64,000 nt of DNA from CAMPJU01 sp036675265 (GCA_036675265.1 JAKFFJ010000057.1:1-64000), one strand, 5' to 3'; positions 51,965 to 61,832 are shown, numbered from the stretch's first letter. Program-made: numbers and translations. The notes: generated from the letters alone by a model not told the origin.

Positions 51965-51974
51965 GCGCGATCCT

Positions 51975-52865
51975 CTATTCGATGCCGGCCAGCCGCTGCA
52001 GCGCTTCGGCGTAGCGGGCACGGGTGCGTTCGATCACTTCGGGCGGCAGCCGCGGTCCCGGGGCGGTCTTGTCCCAGTCCAGCGTCTCCAGGTAGTCGCG
52101 CACGATCTGCTTGTCGTAGCTCGGCGGACTCGTGCCGACGCGGTATTCGTCGGCGGGCCAGTAGCGCGACGAGTCCGGGGTCAGCATCTCGTCCATGACG
52201 TGCAGGCGCCCGTCGGCGTCGGTGCCGAACTCGAACTTGGTGTCGGCCAGCAGGATGCCGCGTGCGGCGGCATGGGCCGCCGCGAACTGGTACAGCCGCA
52301 ACGTCGCGTCGCGCACCTGTTCGGCCAGGTCCGCGCCGACGATGCGCACCATCGTGTCGAAGTCGATGTTCTCGTCGTGGTCGCCGACCGCGGCCTTGGT
52401 CGAGGGCGTAAACACCGGCTGCGGGAGCTGCTCGGCCTGGCGCAGCCCGTCGGGCAGGGCGATGCCGCTGACCCGCCCGGTGCGCAGGTAGTCCTTCCAG
52501 CCGCTGCCGATCAGGTAGCCGCGCGCGATCGCCTCGACCGGCACCGGCTTGAGCTTCCTGGCGACCACGGCGCGGTCCAGGTAGGGCGCCGGATCGATGC
52601 CGCCGGGCAGCACCGACGCGACGTCGATGCCGGTCAGGTGGTTGCGCATCAGGTGCGCGGTGCGCCCGAACCAGAAGTTGCTGATCCGGGTGAGCATCTC
52701 GCCCTTGCCGGGGATCGGGTCGGGCAGCACCACGTCGAAGGCGCTCAGCCGGTCGGTCGCCACGATCAGCAGGTGGCCGTCGCCCAGGTCGAACACGTCG
52801 CGGACCTTGCCGCGATGGACGAGGTCCAGGCCGGGGAGCTCGGATTGGAGGAGGGGTCCTGCCAC
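51975..52865 (-). CDS. purC: Phosphoribosylaminoimidazole-succinocarboxamide synthase
   Basis: The 296-aa SAICAR synthetase joins aspartate to CAIR in purine synthesis. Hallmarks are HRGKVRDVFDLGDGHLLIVATDRLSAFDVVL, EAIARGYLIGSGWKDYLRTG, LADTKFEFG and DEMLTPDSSRYWPADEY. The length is that of the longer, yeast-like PurC subgroup and not the ~240-aa E. coli form. GTG start. It is divergent from rpe. A CCAGT-TTAG-ACTGG palindrome lies between them. Confidence 0.95.
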   Translation of the reverse strand: MAGPLLQSELPGLDLVHRGKVRDVFDLGDGHLLIVATDRLSAFDVVLPDPIPGKGEMLTRISNFWFGRTAHLMRNHLTGIDVASVLPGGIDPAPYLDRAVVARKLKPVPVEAIARGYLIGSGWKDYLRTGRVSGIALPDGLRQAEQLPQPVFTPSTKAAVGDHDENIDFDTMVRIVGADLAEQVRDATLRLYQFAAAHAAARGILLADTKFEFGTDADGRLHVMDEMLTPDSSRYWPADEYRVGTSPPSYDKQIVRDYLETLDWDKTAPGPRLPPEVIERTRARYAEALQRLAGIE

Positions 52866-52890
52866 GCGTGGCCCATCTGCGCCGGGCCGG

Positions 52891-52904
52891 CCAGTTTAGA
52901 CTGG
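52891..52904. promoter_or_regulatory. Palindrome in the purC-rpe divergent region
   Basis: CCAGT-TTAG-ACTGG is a perfect 5+4+5 palindrome. It overlaps a -10-like TAGACT for rpe (52897-52902) and lies 25 bases before the purC start, so it is a candidate operator. No regulator is suggested. Confidence 0.4.
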
Positions 52905-52929
52905 TCTTCCCAGCGGCAGGACGCACGCC

Positions 52930-53607
52930 ATGCAACCGACCGTCATCGCCCCGTCCATCCTCTCCGCCGACTTCGCCCGGCTGGGCGAGGAAGTGGACGC
53001 GGTGCTCGCCGCGGGCGCGGACTGGGTCCATTTCGACGTGATGGACAACCACTACGTGCCCAACCTCACCATCGGGCCGCTGGTCTGCGAGGCCCTGCGC
53101 CGGCATGGCGTGACCGCGCCGATCGACGTGCACCTGATGGTCCAGCCCGTGGACCGGATCGTCCCGGACTTCGCGAAGGCGGGCGCCAGCATGATCAGCT
53201 TCCATCCCGAGGCCAGCGCGCACGTGCACCGCACCGTGCAGCTCATCCGCGCGAACGGCTGCCAGGCGGGCCTGGTGCTCAACCCGGCCACGCCGGTCGA
53301 GGTGCTGGACTACGTGCTCGAGGACCTGGACCTGGTCCTGCTGATGTCGGTCAACCCGGGCTTCGGCGGGCAGGCCTTCATTCCATCCACGCTGGAGAAG
53401 CTGCGGCGCGTGCGCGGGATGATCGACCGCAGCGGGCGCGACGTGCGCCTGGAGATCGATGGCGGGGTGAAGGCCGACAACATCGGCGAGGTTGCGGCGG
53501 CGGGCGCGGACACCTTCGTCGCGGGCTCGGCGATCTTCGGCGCCGACGACTACGCGGACGTGATCGGCCGGATGAAGGCCACCGTCGCCGCCACGCGGCG
53601 CGCATAA
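52930..53607 (+). CDS. rpe: Ribulose-phosphate 3-epimerase
   Basis: The 225-aa TIM-barrel enzyme interconverts ribulose 5-phosphate and xylulose 5-phosphate. Motifs are APSILSADFARLGEE, DWVHFDVMDNHYVPN (metal His/Asp), DVHLMVQPVD, LLMSVNPGFGGQAFI and EIDGGVKADNI. Full length. The ATG has a weak GCAGGA upstream. It complements rpiA (166-813). Confidence 0.97.
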   Translation: MQPTVIAPSILSADFARLGEEVDAVLAAGADWVHFDVMDNHYVPNLTIGPLVCEALRRHGVTAPIDVHLMVQPVDRIVPDFAKAGASMISFHPEASAHVHRTVQLIRANGCQAGLVLNPATPVEVLDYVLEDLDLVLLMSVNPGFGGQAFIPSTLEKLRRVRGMIDRSGRDVRLEIDGGVKADNIGEVAAAGADTFVAGSAIFGADDYADVIGRMKATVAATRRA

Positions 53608-53634
53608 AAAAGCCGGCGCGTTTCGGCGCCGGCC
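53608..53634 (-). terminator. Hairpin with T run on the minus strand, after rpe
   Basis: GCCGGCGC (53612-53619) pairs with GCGCCGGC (53625-53632). The A run precedes it on the plus strand, so the T run lies 3' of the stem only on the minus strand. No minus-strand gene ends here. It could still act on rpe transcripts as a plain hairpin, or stop antisense transcription into rpe. Confidence 0.5.
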
Positions 53635-53743
53635 TGGAGAGAAGTGGAGGCAATCCCGCCTCCGTCGTTCGTCCCTGCGATGTGGCGCCATTGTGCGCGG
53701 CCACGGTGACGGGACCGTGACAGGCGACTGCTAGCCTGCGGGC

Positions 53744-54688
53744 ATGCGCTGGCGCTTGGTCATCAACGGCAAGGCAGCGGGCGACGACCCGTTGCGCGAC
53801 GCCGTGGCTGCCATGCGGGCCGCCGGCGAACACGTGAGCGTGCGCGTCACCTGGGAAGCGGGGGATGCGGAACGGTACGTCGCCGGAGCGATCGCCGACG
53901 GGGTCGACACCGTGGTCGCCGCCGGAGGCGATGGCACGCTCAGCGAGGTCGCCACCACGCTCGCGCATCGCGACGAGGCGGCCGATGCATTGCCGTCGCT
54001 TGCGCTGGTGCCGCTCGGCACCGCCAACGATTTCGCCGCCGCCGCGGGCGTGCCGCTGGATCCGCGCGCCGCGCTGGCGATGGCGCGCGAGTCGCCGGCC
54101 AGGCCGATCGACCTGTTGCGGATCGACAGCATCGGCGGCGACGGCGGCACGACCACCCACTGGTGCGCCAACCTCGCCAGTGGCGGCTTCGGCACGCAGG
54201 TCACCATCGCGACCAACGAAGGGCTCAAGAAGATCCTGGGCGGTCTGGCCTACCTGGTGACCGGGATCGCCAGCCTGGGCCGGATCGACCCGATCCCGGC
54301 GCGGATCCGTGGCCCGGGCTTCGAATGGACCGGCGGCTTCATCGCGCTGGGCATCGGCAACGGCCGCCAGGCCGGCGGCGGGCAGGTGCTGTGCCCGGGC
54401 GCCGTGATCGACGACGACCTGCTGGAACTGACTGTCGTGCCGAGCCTGGAGGGCGCGGTGGGTGCGACGCTCATGACGCTTTTCACCCGCGGCAGGGAGG
54501 CGGCGCTGGACAGCGTGGCGGTCCGCGCGAAGCTGCCCTGGGTCGAGTTGGCATCGGATGCGCCCTTCGTGTTGAACCTCGATGGCGAGCCGGTCGAATC
54601 CACCCGGTTCCGGGTCGAATGCGTCGCCGGCCGGGTCCGGATGCACCTGCCGGAGCGGTGCCCGCTGCTGCTAGAGTGCCCGCCATGA
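53744..54688 (+). CDS. yegS: YegS-type lipid kinase
   Basis: The 314-aa protein belongs to the diacylglycerol/sphingosine kinase-like family. It has the GGDGTLSEVATTL nucleotide motif (about residues 65-77), VPLGTANDFAAAAGVP, and the SGGFGTQVTIATNEGLKKILGGLAYL segment of YegS/YegS-BmrU. It should phosphorylate a phosphatidylglycerol-like lipid at the membrane. A -10-like TAGCCT ends 6 bases before the ATG. The TGA stop overlaps the ATG of the Trp-rich leader frame (ATGA). Confidence 0.92.
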   Translation: MRWRLVINGKAAGDDPLRDAVAAMRAAGEHVSVRVTWEAGDAERYVAGAIADGVDTVVAAGGDGTLSEVATTLAHRDEAADALPSLALVPLGTANDFAAAAGVPLDPRAALAMARESPARPIDLLRIDSIGGDGGTTTHWCANLASGGFGTQVTIATNEGLKKILGGLAYLVTGIASLGRIDPIPARIRGPGFEWTGGFIALGIGNGRQAGGGQVLCPGAVIDDDLLELTVVPSLEGAVGATLMTLFTRGREAALDSVAVRAKLPWVELASDAPFVLNLDGEPVESTRFRVECVAGRVRMHLPERCPLLLECPP

Positions 54689-54790
54689 TTCGCCGGGTCC
54701 TTCCGCATTCCTTCGTTGCCGACGCCGGCTGGCGATGGTGGCCGCTGCACGCCGCCACGCCCGCCCCGACGTCCCCAACGGAAATGCCGC

Positions 54791-54816
<26 letters not shown>
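54685..54816 (+). CDS. Putative trp leader peptide (Trp-rich uORF overlapping trpE)
   Basis: A 43-codon frame starts in the yegS stop codon and ends 26 bases inside trpE. It carries Trp codons at positions 16, 18 and 19 (GWRWWPL), next to the main tryptophan-synthesis gene. The DNA of the last two Trp codons (54736-54742) can pair with 54751-54757 over 7 bp (one wobble). No terminator T run was found, so translation-coupled control is more likely than classical termination. This is inference. It could be chance. Confidence 0.5.
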
Positions 54817-56302
<1,486 letters not shown>

Positions 56303-56381
56303 GCCATGTTGCTGAATCATTTCGTGACCTCCGTCGCCCCGGCAACACCACCTTCACGGCCGACTTCTTTCAATCACGAAC

Positions 56382-57086
56382 ATGAAAATCGTCGAATCGA
56401 TCAAGGTGCAGTCCCGTTTCTCCCTGGCCGGGCATCCCCAGGTCGTGGAGCTGCTGTGCCCGCACTGCCTGAAGGAAGCGACCTTCAACATCAAGTCGTG
56501 GACGGCGCATGCCGGCCGCGTGGCGGCGGCGGAGTCGCCGTGCCCGCGCTGCAACCGCGAAGTGCTGTTCCTCAACCTGCAGGACAGCCGCGACGCACCT
56601 GGCGAGCCGACGCTGTTCATGCACCCGGACCCGGTGGGCCGCGGACGCATGGATGGCTCCGACTACCTGCGTGCGTTCTCCGCGCCGCTGGACCGGACCT
56701 ACGACACGGTGCTGAAGCACTACAACGCGGGCGACTGGGGCACGGCGGCGCTGACCACGCGCTACCTGCTGGAAGGGCTGGCGACCCGGCTGCTGACGGA
56801 CACCCACGAGGGCGTGCCGCTCACCTCGCAGCTGGAGATCCTGTCCAAGGGCGTGGAGCTGTCCGCGCCGCTGGACGACATCGCCGACATGCTGGGGCCG
56901 GACGGCGTGTTCGGCCGGCAGTTCACCGACGCGACGACCATCGACCAGGACACGGCCCAGCACCTGCTGGAGCTGACCGAGCAGCTGATCGCCTACCTGG
57001 TGGTGATGCCCGGCACGATGGCCGACCTCAAGGCGCGCATCGCCTCGGCGCCGGTGCCGATCCGGCGGAGCGCCAGCGTCGCCTGA
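56382..57086 (+). CDS. Zinc-ribbon / DUF4145-like protein between trpE and trpG
   Basis: 234 aa. The N-terminal 60 residues hold two CxxC pairs (C26/C29 in LCPHCLKEA, C54/C57 in CPRCNRE), a predicted zinc ribbon. The middle (~100-210) is helical, with TTRYLLEGLATRLL and LELTEQLIAYLVVMPG like DUF4145. The function is unknown. It sits in the trp cluster between two genes that encode partner subunits, on the same strand, with gaps of 79 and 40 bases, so it is probably co-expressed with them. Confidence 0.8.
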   Translation: MKIVESIKVQSRFSLAGHPQVVELLCPHCLKEATFNIKSWTAHAGRVAAAESPCPRCNREVLFLNLQDSRDAPGEPTLFMHPDPVGRGRMDGSDYLRAFSAPLDRTYDTVLKHYNAGDWGTAALTTRYLLEGLATRLLTDTHEGVPLTSQLEILSKGVELSAPLDDIADMLGPDGVFGRQFTDATTIDQDTAQHLLELTEQLIAYLVVMPGTMADLKARIASAPVPIRRSASVA

Positions 57087-57126
57087 CCCCCGCGGCAGCC
57101 GCCGCCCCCGGCAAGGGGGCCGCGGC

Positions 57127-57720
57127 ATGCTGCTGATGATCGACAACTACGACAGCTTCACCTTCAACCTCGTGCAGTACCTGCAGGCACTGGGGGCCGA
57201 GGTGGAGGTCGTGCGCAACGACGCGGTGTCGGTCGACGACATCGAGCGCATGGCGCCGGAACGCATCGTGATCTCTCCGGGACCATGCACGCCGGACCAG
57301 GCGGGCGTGTCGCTCGAGGTCGTGCGGCGGCTGGGGGCGGCGATCCCGGTCCTGGGCGTCTGCCTCGGGCACCAGGCGATCGGCCAGGCGTATGGCGGGG
57401 AGGTCGTGCGCGCCAAGGCGATCATGCACGGCAAGACCTCGCGCATCCGCCACCACGGGGTGGGTGTCTTCTCCGGATTGCCGGACGGTTACGAGGCGAC
57501 CCGCTACCACTCGCTGGTCGTGTCCCGCGAATCGGTGCCGGACTGCCTGGAAGTAACGGCCTGGACGGAAGATGCCGACGGCGGCTTCGACGAGGTGATG
57601 GGCCTGCGCCACCGCGAGCATCCGGTGGAGGGCGTGCAGTTCCATCCGGAGTCGATCCTCAGCGAACACGGGCACGCGCTGTTGCAGAATTTCCTGTGCC
57701 AGGGCGTGCGGGGGCGATGA
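57127..57720 (+). CDS. trpG: Anthranilate synthase component II (glutamine amidotransferase)
   Basis: The 197-aa class I amidotransferase supplies ammonia to TrpE. The oxyanion strand VISPGPCTPDQAG, the nucleophile Cys in LGVCLGHQAIG and the His-Glu in VQFHPESI are complete. It could also serve as PabA for folate, as in some bacteria with one shared subunit. Overlaps trpD as ATGA. Confidence 0.95.
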   Translation: MLLMIDNYDSFTFNLVQYLQALGAEVEVVRNDAVSVDDIERMAPERIVISPGPCTPDQAGVSLEVVRRLGAAIPVLGVCLGHQAIGQAYGGEVVRAKAIMHGKTSRIRHHGVGVFSGLPDGYEATRYHSLVVSRESVPDCLEVTAWTEDADGGFDEVMGLRHREHPVEGVQFHPESILSEHGHALLQNFLCQGVRGR

Positions 57721-58757
57721 CCATGCCGATCACCGCACGCGAGGCGCTGCAGCGCGTCATCGAGCATCGAGAGATCTTCCGCGACGAGATGGTCGACCTG
57801 ATGCGACAGGTGATGCGCGGCGAGGTGTCGCCGGCGATGACCGCCGCGATCCTGGCCGGGTTGCGGGTGAAGAAGGAGACCGTCGGGGAGATCGCCGGCG
57901 CCGCGCAGGTGATGCGCGAGCTGGCGCGACCGGTGGAGGTCGCGGACCGCGCGCACCTGGTGGACATCGTCGGCACCGGTGGCGACGGTGCACACACGTT
58001 CAATGTCTCGACCGCGAGTGCGTTCGTCGCTGCCGCCGCCGGGGCGAAGGTGGCCAAGCACGGCAACCGCAGCGTGTCCTCCAACAGCGGCAGCGCGGAC
58101 GTGCTGGAGGCGCTCGGGGCGCGCATCGGGCTCGCGCCGGCCGACGTCGCGCGCTGCATCGAACGCACCGGGGTCGGCTTCATGTTCGCGCCCGTGCACC
58201 ACCCGGCGATGAAGGCGGTGGCGCCGGTACGCGCCGAGATGGGCGTGCGCACGCTGTTCAACATCCTCGGGCCGCTGACCAACCCGGCCGGGGCGTCGTC
58301 GATCCTGATGGGGGTGTTCCACCCCGACCTGGTCGGCATCCAGGTGCGGGTGCTGCAGGAGCTGGGCGCCACCCGCGCGCTGGTGGTGTGGGGCCGCGAC
58401 GGGATGGACGAACTCTCGCTCGGCGCGGCGACCCTGGTCGGCGAACTCCGCGACGGGCACGTGCGCGAATACGAGGTGCACCCGGAGGACTTCGGCATCG
58501 CGATGTCCGCCAGCCGCAACCTGCGCGTGGCCGATGCCGCGCAGTCCCGGGACAGGGTGCTGGAGGCCCTGTCCGGGCGGGAAGGGCTGCCGCGCGAGAT
58601 CGTCGCCTTCAACGCGGGCGCCGCGCTGTACGTGGCCGGGGTGGCCGGCGACATCGGTGCCGGCATCGCGCTGGCCCGGGAGTCCATCGCCTCGGGCGCC
58701 GCAAGGGCGACGCTGGACGCGTTCGTCGCCGAGACAAGGGTCGCCGCGGGCGCCTAA
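57717..58757 (+). CDS. trpD: Anthranilate phosphoribosyltransferase
   Basis: The 346-aa enzyme joins anthranilate to PRPP. Motifs are DIVGTGGDGAHTFNVSTASAFVAAAAG (PRPP loop), KHGNRSVSSNSGSADVLEALG, FAPVHHPAMKAVAPVRAEMGVRTLFNILGPLTNPAG and GRDGMDELSLG. The start overlaps the trpG stop. ATG at 57717 or 57723 both fit. It is followed 8 bases later by a small monooxygenase gene. Confidence 0.96.
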   Translation: MTMPITAREALQRVIEHREIFRDEMVDLMRQVMRGEVSPAMTAAILAGLRVKKETVGEIAGAAQVMRELARPVEVADRAHLVDIVGTGGDGAHTFNVSTASAFVAAAAGAKVAKHGNRSVSSNSGSADVLEALGARIGLAPADVARCIERTGVGFMFAPVHHPAMKAVAPVRAEMGVRTLFNILGPLTNPAGASSILMGVFHPDLVGIQVRVLQELGATRALVVWGRDGMDELSLGAATLVGELRDGHVREYEVHPEDFGIAMSASRNLRVADAAQSRDRVLEALSGREGLPREIVAFNAGAALYVAGVAGDIGAGIALARESIASGAARATLDAFVAETRVAAGA

Positions 58758-58765
58758 CATTGGTC

Positions 58766-59113
58766 ATGGACACCAGACCCTTCGCGACGACGCCGCAGCC
58801 CCCGTATTACGCTGTGATCTTCAGCTCGCGACGCAACGAGCGGGACGCCGCGGGCTATGCCGACGCCAGCGCGCGCATGGTCGAGCTCGCCGCCGGCATG
58901 CCGGGTTTCCTGGGCGTGGAATCGGCCCGCGACGCCGACGGCTTCGGCATCACCATCAGCTACTGGGCGGACGAGGCGTCGATCGCCGGCTGGAAGGCGC
59001 ACGCCGAACACGCGGTCATCCGCGAGCGCGGGCGCTGGCTGTGGTACCGGCAGTTCGAGGTGCGCGTGGCCAGGGTGGAGCGCGCCTACGGCATGGCGGA
59101 GACCGTCGCCTGA
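58766..59113 (+). CDS. Antibiotic biosynthesis monooxygenase-type protein
   Basis: 115 aa with the ABM ferredoxin-like fold: YYAVIFSSRRNERDAAGYADASARMVELAAGMPGFLGVESARD, then GFGITISYWADEASIAGWKAHAEH and WYRQFEVRVARVERAY. Such small proteins act as cofactor-free oxygenases or heme-binding proteins. Which it is cannot be said. It is embedded between trpD and trpC, with the stop sharing a base with the trpC start (TGATG). A TAACAT sequence 5 bases before its ATG could be an internal -10. Confidence 0.82.
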   Translation: MDTRPFATTPQPPYYAVIFSSRRNERDAAGYADASARMVELAAGMPGFLGVESARDADGFGITISYWADEASIAGWKAHAEHAVIRERGRWLWYRQFEVRVARVERAYGMAETVA

Positions 59114-59940
59114 TGCACCCCACGGCCGCGCGCATTGCCGGTCCCGACGTCCTGTCCCGGATCCTGTCGCGCAAGCACGCGGAGGTCGGCGAGCGCAGCG
59201 CGCGCCGTCCGCTGGAGGCCCTGCGGGAACGGGCGGCGTCGATGCCGCCGGCGCGGCCCTTCGCGGGCGCGCTGGCCGAAGCGGTGGCCGCCGGGCGCCC
59301 GGCCGTCATCGCCGAGTCGAAGCGCGCCAGCCCGTCGCAGGGCCTGATCCGCCCGGACTACGACGCCGCGGCGAACGCGCGCAGCTACGCGTTGGCGGGG
59401 GCGACCTGCCTGTCGGTGCTCACCGACGCGGCGTTCGAAGGCCGCGACCAGGACCTCGTCGCCGCGCGCGATGCGTGCGCGCTCCCGGTCCTGCGCAAGG
59501 ACTTCACGATCGATCCCTGGCAGGTCCACGAGGCCCGCGTGCTCGGCGCCGACTGCATCCTGCTCATCGTCGCGGCACTGGACGACGCGCGGCTGGCATC
59601 GCTGGCCGACATGGCGATGGCCCTGGGCATGGACGTGCTGGTCGAGTCGCACGATGCCCCGGAACTGGAACGCGCGTTGCGCCTGCCGCCGGCGCACGGG
59701 CGGATGCCGCTGCTCGGCATCAACAACCGCGACCTGCGCAGTTTCGCGGTATCGCTCGACACGACGCTGCGGTTGCGCGACCGCGTTCCCGCCGACCGGT
59801 TGCTGGTGGCCGAGAGCGGCATCCGCACGCCGGGCGACGTGGCACGCCTGCGCGATGCCGGCGTGCCCGCGTTCCTGGTCGGCGAGGCGTTCATGCGCGC
59901 GCCTGAGCCGGGCGTGGCGTTGCAGGCGTTGTTCGCATGA
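59113..59940 (+). CDS. trpC: Indole-3-glycerol-phosphate synthase
   Basis: The 275-aa TIM-barrel enzyme closes the pyrrole ring to indole-3-glycerol phosphate. Motifs are VIAESKRASPSQGLIR (catalytic Lys), CLSVLTDAAFEGRDQDL, LRKDFTIDPWQVHEA, LGINNRDLRSF and VAESGIRTPGDVA. It is monofunctional (no fused TrpF). It is coupled to the monooxygenase gene before it and, by ATGA overlap, to a HAD gene after it. trpF, trpB and trpA are not in the window, which is common in xanthomonads. Confidence 0.96.
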   Translation: MHPTAARIAGPDVLSRILSRKHAEVGERSARRPLEALRERAASMPPARPFAGALAEAVAAGRPAVIAESKRASPSQGLIRPDYDAAANARSYALAGATCLSVLTDAAFEGRDQDLVAARDACALPVLRKDFTIDPWQVHEARVLGADCILLIVAALDDARLASLADMAMALGMDVLVESHDAPELERALRLPPAHGRMPLLGINNRDLRSFAVSLDTTLRLRDRVPADRLLVAESGIRTPGDVARLRDAGVPAFLVGEAFMRAPEPGVALQALFA

Positions 59941-60716
59941 GCCTGGCAGGCCGCGGCGACGGTGTGGCGCCGGATGCGCCCCTGGTCGTGTTCGATTTCG
60001 ACCACACGCTGTACCGGGGCGACTCCGGCGGCCACCTGTTCCGCTGGATGGCGACGCGCACCTGGTGGCGGCGGCTGCTCGCGCTGCTGGTGGCGCCGGT
60101 GGCGGCGCCGCTGATCGCGTTCCTGCCGACCCGGCGCCACGGCATCGGCGCGTTCGTGTGGGTGGGCACCGTCGGGGTCCATCGCCGCCGCGACCTGGAC
60201 GCGTTGATCGACCGCTACGTCGCGGGGCATGCGGGCCGCCTGCGCGAGCGCCTGCTGCCGACCGCGCTGGCCGTCCTCCACCGGCACCGGGAGGCGGGCG
60301 ACCGGGTCGTCATCGCGACCGGGGCGCCACCGGAACTGGCGCGCGCGATCCTGGCGTTCGTCGCGCACGAGGACGTGCCGGTGGTCGGCACCGAGGTCGG
60401 CCCGCGTTTCTTCGGCGTGGTCGCCACGCGCCATTGCCACCACGAGATGAAGGTGCGCATGTTGCGCGAGGCGGGCTTCGACGGCCCGATCGCGATCGCC
60501 TATTCCGATTCGTCCGCGGACCTGCCCCTGCTGCAGGCGGCGGCACGCCCGGTCGTCGTCAATCCGAAGGAGGACCGCGTCGCCATGTTCCGTCGCGTGC
60601 TTCCGCCCGGGACGCCGATCCTCAACTGGGGGTGCGCGGGGCGCGCCGGCGAGCCGGCGCCTGCGGACGCTCAGTCGCCCAGCAGCTTCACGAACCGCAG
60701 CGACCCGTCCGCGTAG
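59937..60716 (+). CDS. HAD-IB family phosphatase after trpC
   Basis: 259 aa. Motif I is VFDFDHTLYRGD, motif II VVIATGAPPELA, and motif IV YSDSSADLPLLQAA, in the HAD-IB (PSP-like) pattern. A hydrophobic stretch (~43-68; RRLLALLVAPVAAPLIAF) suggests membrane association, as in phosphatidylglycerophosphatase-like members. The start overlaps the trpC stop. The last 15 codons overlap the 3' end of the convergent GNAT gene and are not family-like. Confidence 0.82.
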   Translation: MSLAGRGDGVAPDAPLVVFDFDHTLYRGDSGGHLFRWMATRTWWRRLLALLVAPVAAPLIAFLPTRRHGIGAFVWVGTVGVHRRRDLDALIDRYVAGHAGRLRERLLPTALAVLHRHREAGDRVVIATGAPPELARAILAFVAHEDVPVVGTEVGPRFFGVVATRHCHHEMKVRMLREAGFDGPIAIAYSDSSADLPLLQAAARPVVVNPKEDRVAMFRRVLPPGTPILNWGCAGRAGEPAPADAQSPSSFTNRSDPSA

Positions 60717-61132
60717 CCGCAGGCGCGGTAGAACGCGTGCGCGGCATCGCGGCGCGCGTTGCTGGTCACCTCGATGCGTGCAATGCCGGTCTGCCGCGCA
60801 CGCCGTTCGACCTCGCGCAGCAGGCGGCGTCCTACCCCGCGTCGCTCGCGGCCCGGTGCGACCACCAGCGCGGTGATCCGCGCCAGCTCGTTGCCGTGTG
60901 CGATGGAGTACAGCGTCTCGAGCGCGACCAGGCCTTCGACCTGTCCGCCGGATTCGGCCAGCAGCAGCACCTGCCTGCGGTCCGCCTGCACCAGCGCGAT
61001 GCGCTCGGCGGCCTCGGCTCGGCTGCAGGGATAGCCCAGGGCATCCAGCAGCACCGCCACGTCCCCGGCATCGCCGGTGCCGGCCTGGCGCACCCAGCCG
61101 TCGGGGCCCGCAGGCGAGGCCTGCCGTGCCAC
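60671..61132 (-). CDS. GNAT family N-acetyltransferase
   Basis: 153 aa with acetyl-CoA loop ALVVAPGRERRGVGRRLLREVERRA, then IARIEVTSNARRDAAHAFYRACGY as the C-terminal part of the GNAT core. The substrate is unknown. It ends inside the HAD-IB gene on the other strand (46-bp convergent overlap). It lies 1 base downstream of clp on the same strand and may be co-transcribed with it. Confidence 0.86.
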   Translation of the reverse strand: MARQASPAGPDGWVRQAGTGDAGDVAVLLDALGYPCSRAEAAERIALVQADRRQVLLLAESGGQVEGLVALETLYSIAHGNELARITALVVAPGRERRGVGRRLLREVERRARQTGIARIEVTSNARRDAAHAFYRACGYADGSLRFVKLLGD

Positions 61133-61133
61133 C

Positions 61134-61832
61134 CTAGCGGGTGCCGAACAGGACGACGGTCTTGCCGCGGGCGTGCAGCACGCCGTCGGCCTGGAGCTTC
61201 TTGAGCACGCGGCCGGCCATCTCGCGCGAGCAGCCGACCAGCCGGGACAGCTCCTGTCGCGAGACGCGCAGTTGCGTGCCCTGCGGGTGGCTCATCGACT
61301 CCGGCTCGCGCGCCAGGTCGTGCAGCGTGCGCAGGATGCGGTCCGTGACGTCGAGGAACGCCAGGCGTCCCGCCTTGCGGCTCGTGTCGAGCAGGCGGCG
61401 CGAGAGCTGCGAGCCGATCGACCACATGATCTTCGGGGCGTCGGTGGCCAGCGAGCCGGTGAGCAGCTGGTACAGGCGCTCGTAGCTGATCTCGGCCAGT
61501 TCGCACGCGGTGCGCGTGCGCAGGGCGACTTCGCGCCGCTCGGTCTCGATGAACAGTCCCATCTCCCCGACGAACTCGCCGGAGCCGAGGTAGCCGAGCA
61601 CCAGTTCGCGGCCGTCGTCCTCCTCGGTGATGATGCTCGTCGAGCCGCTGATGATGTAATAGAGGGTGCCCGCCGGATCACCCGGGCGGAACACGTCGGC
61701 GCGCGTGGGATACCGGCGGCGGTGGCAGTGGGCCAGGAACCGCTCGATGACGGCGGCATCCGGGGCCAGCGGGCTGAAGCTCCTGCGCAGGGCTGGCAGG
61801 TGCGCTGCGATCGTCGAGTTCATGCGGGGCAT
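61134..61832 (-). CDS. clp: CRP-like global regulator Clp
   Basis: 232 aa: cyclic-nucleotide-binding domain (~10-130; RYPTRADVFRPGDPAGTLYYIISGS, GSGEFVGEMGLF), dimer helix, and C-terminal HTH (~165-230; VSRQELSRLVGCSREMAGRVLKKL). It closely follows Xanthomonas Clp, which drives virulence and extracellular enzyme genes and is inactivated by c-di-GMP, and not E. coli Crp. Two GGDEF/EAL proteins earlier in the window would affect that signal. The start may be three codons later (61823). Divergent from speD. Confidence 0.94.
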   Translation of the reverse strand: MPRMNSTIAAHLPALRRSFSPLAPDAAVIERFLAHCHRRRYPTRADVFRPGDPAGTLYYIISGSTSIITEEDDGRELVLGYLGSGEFVGEMGLFIETERREVALRTRTACELAEISYERLYQLLTGSLATDAPKIMWSIGSQLSRRLLDTSRKAGRLAFLDVTDRILRTLHDLAREPESMSHPQGTQLRVSRQELSRLVGCSREMAGRVLKKLQADGVLHARGKTVVLFGTR

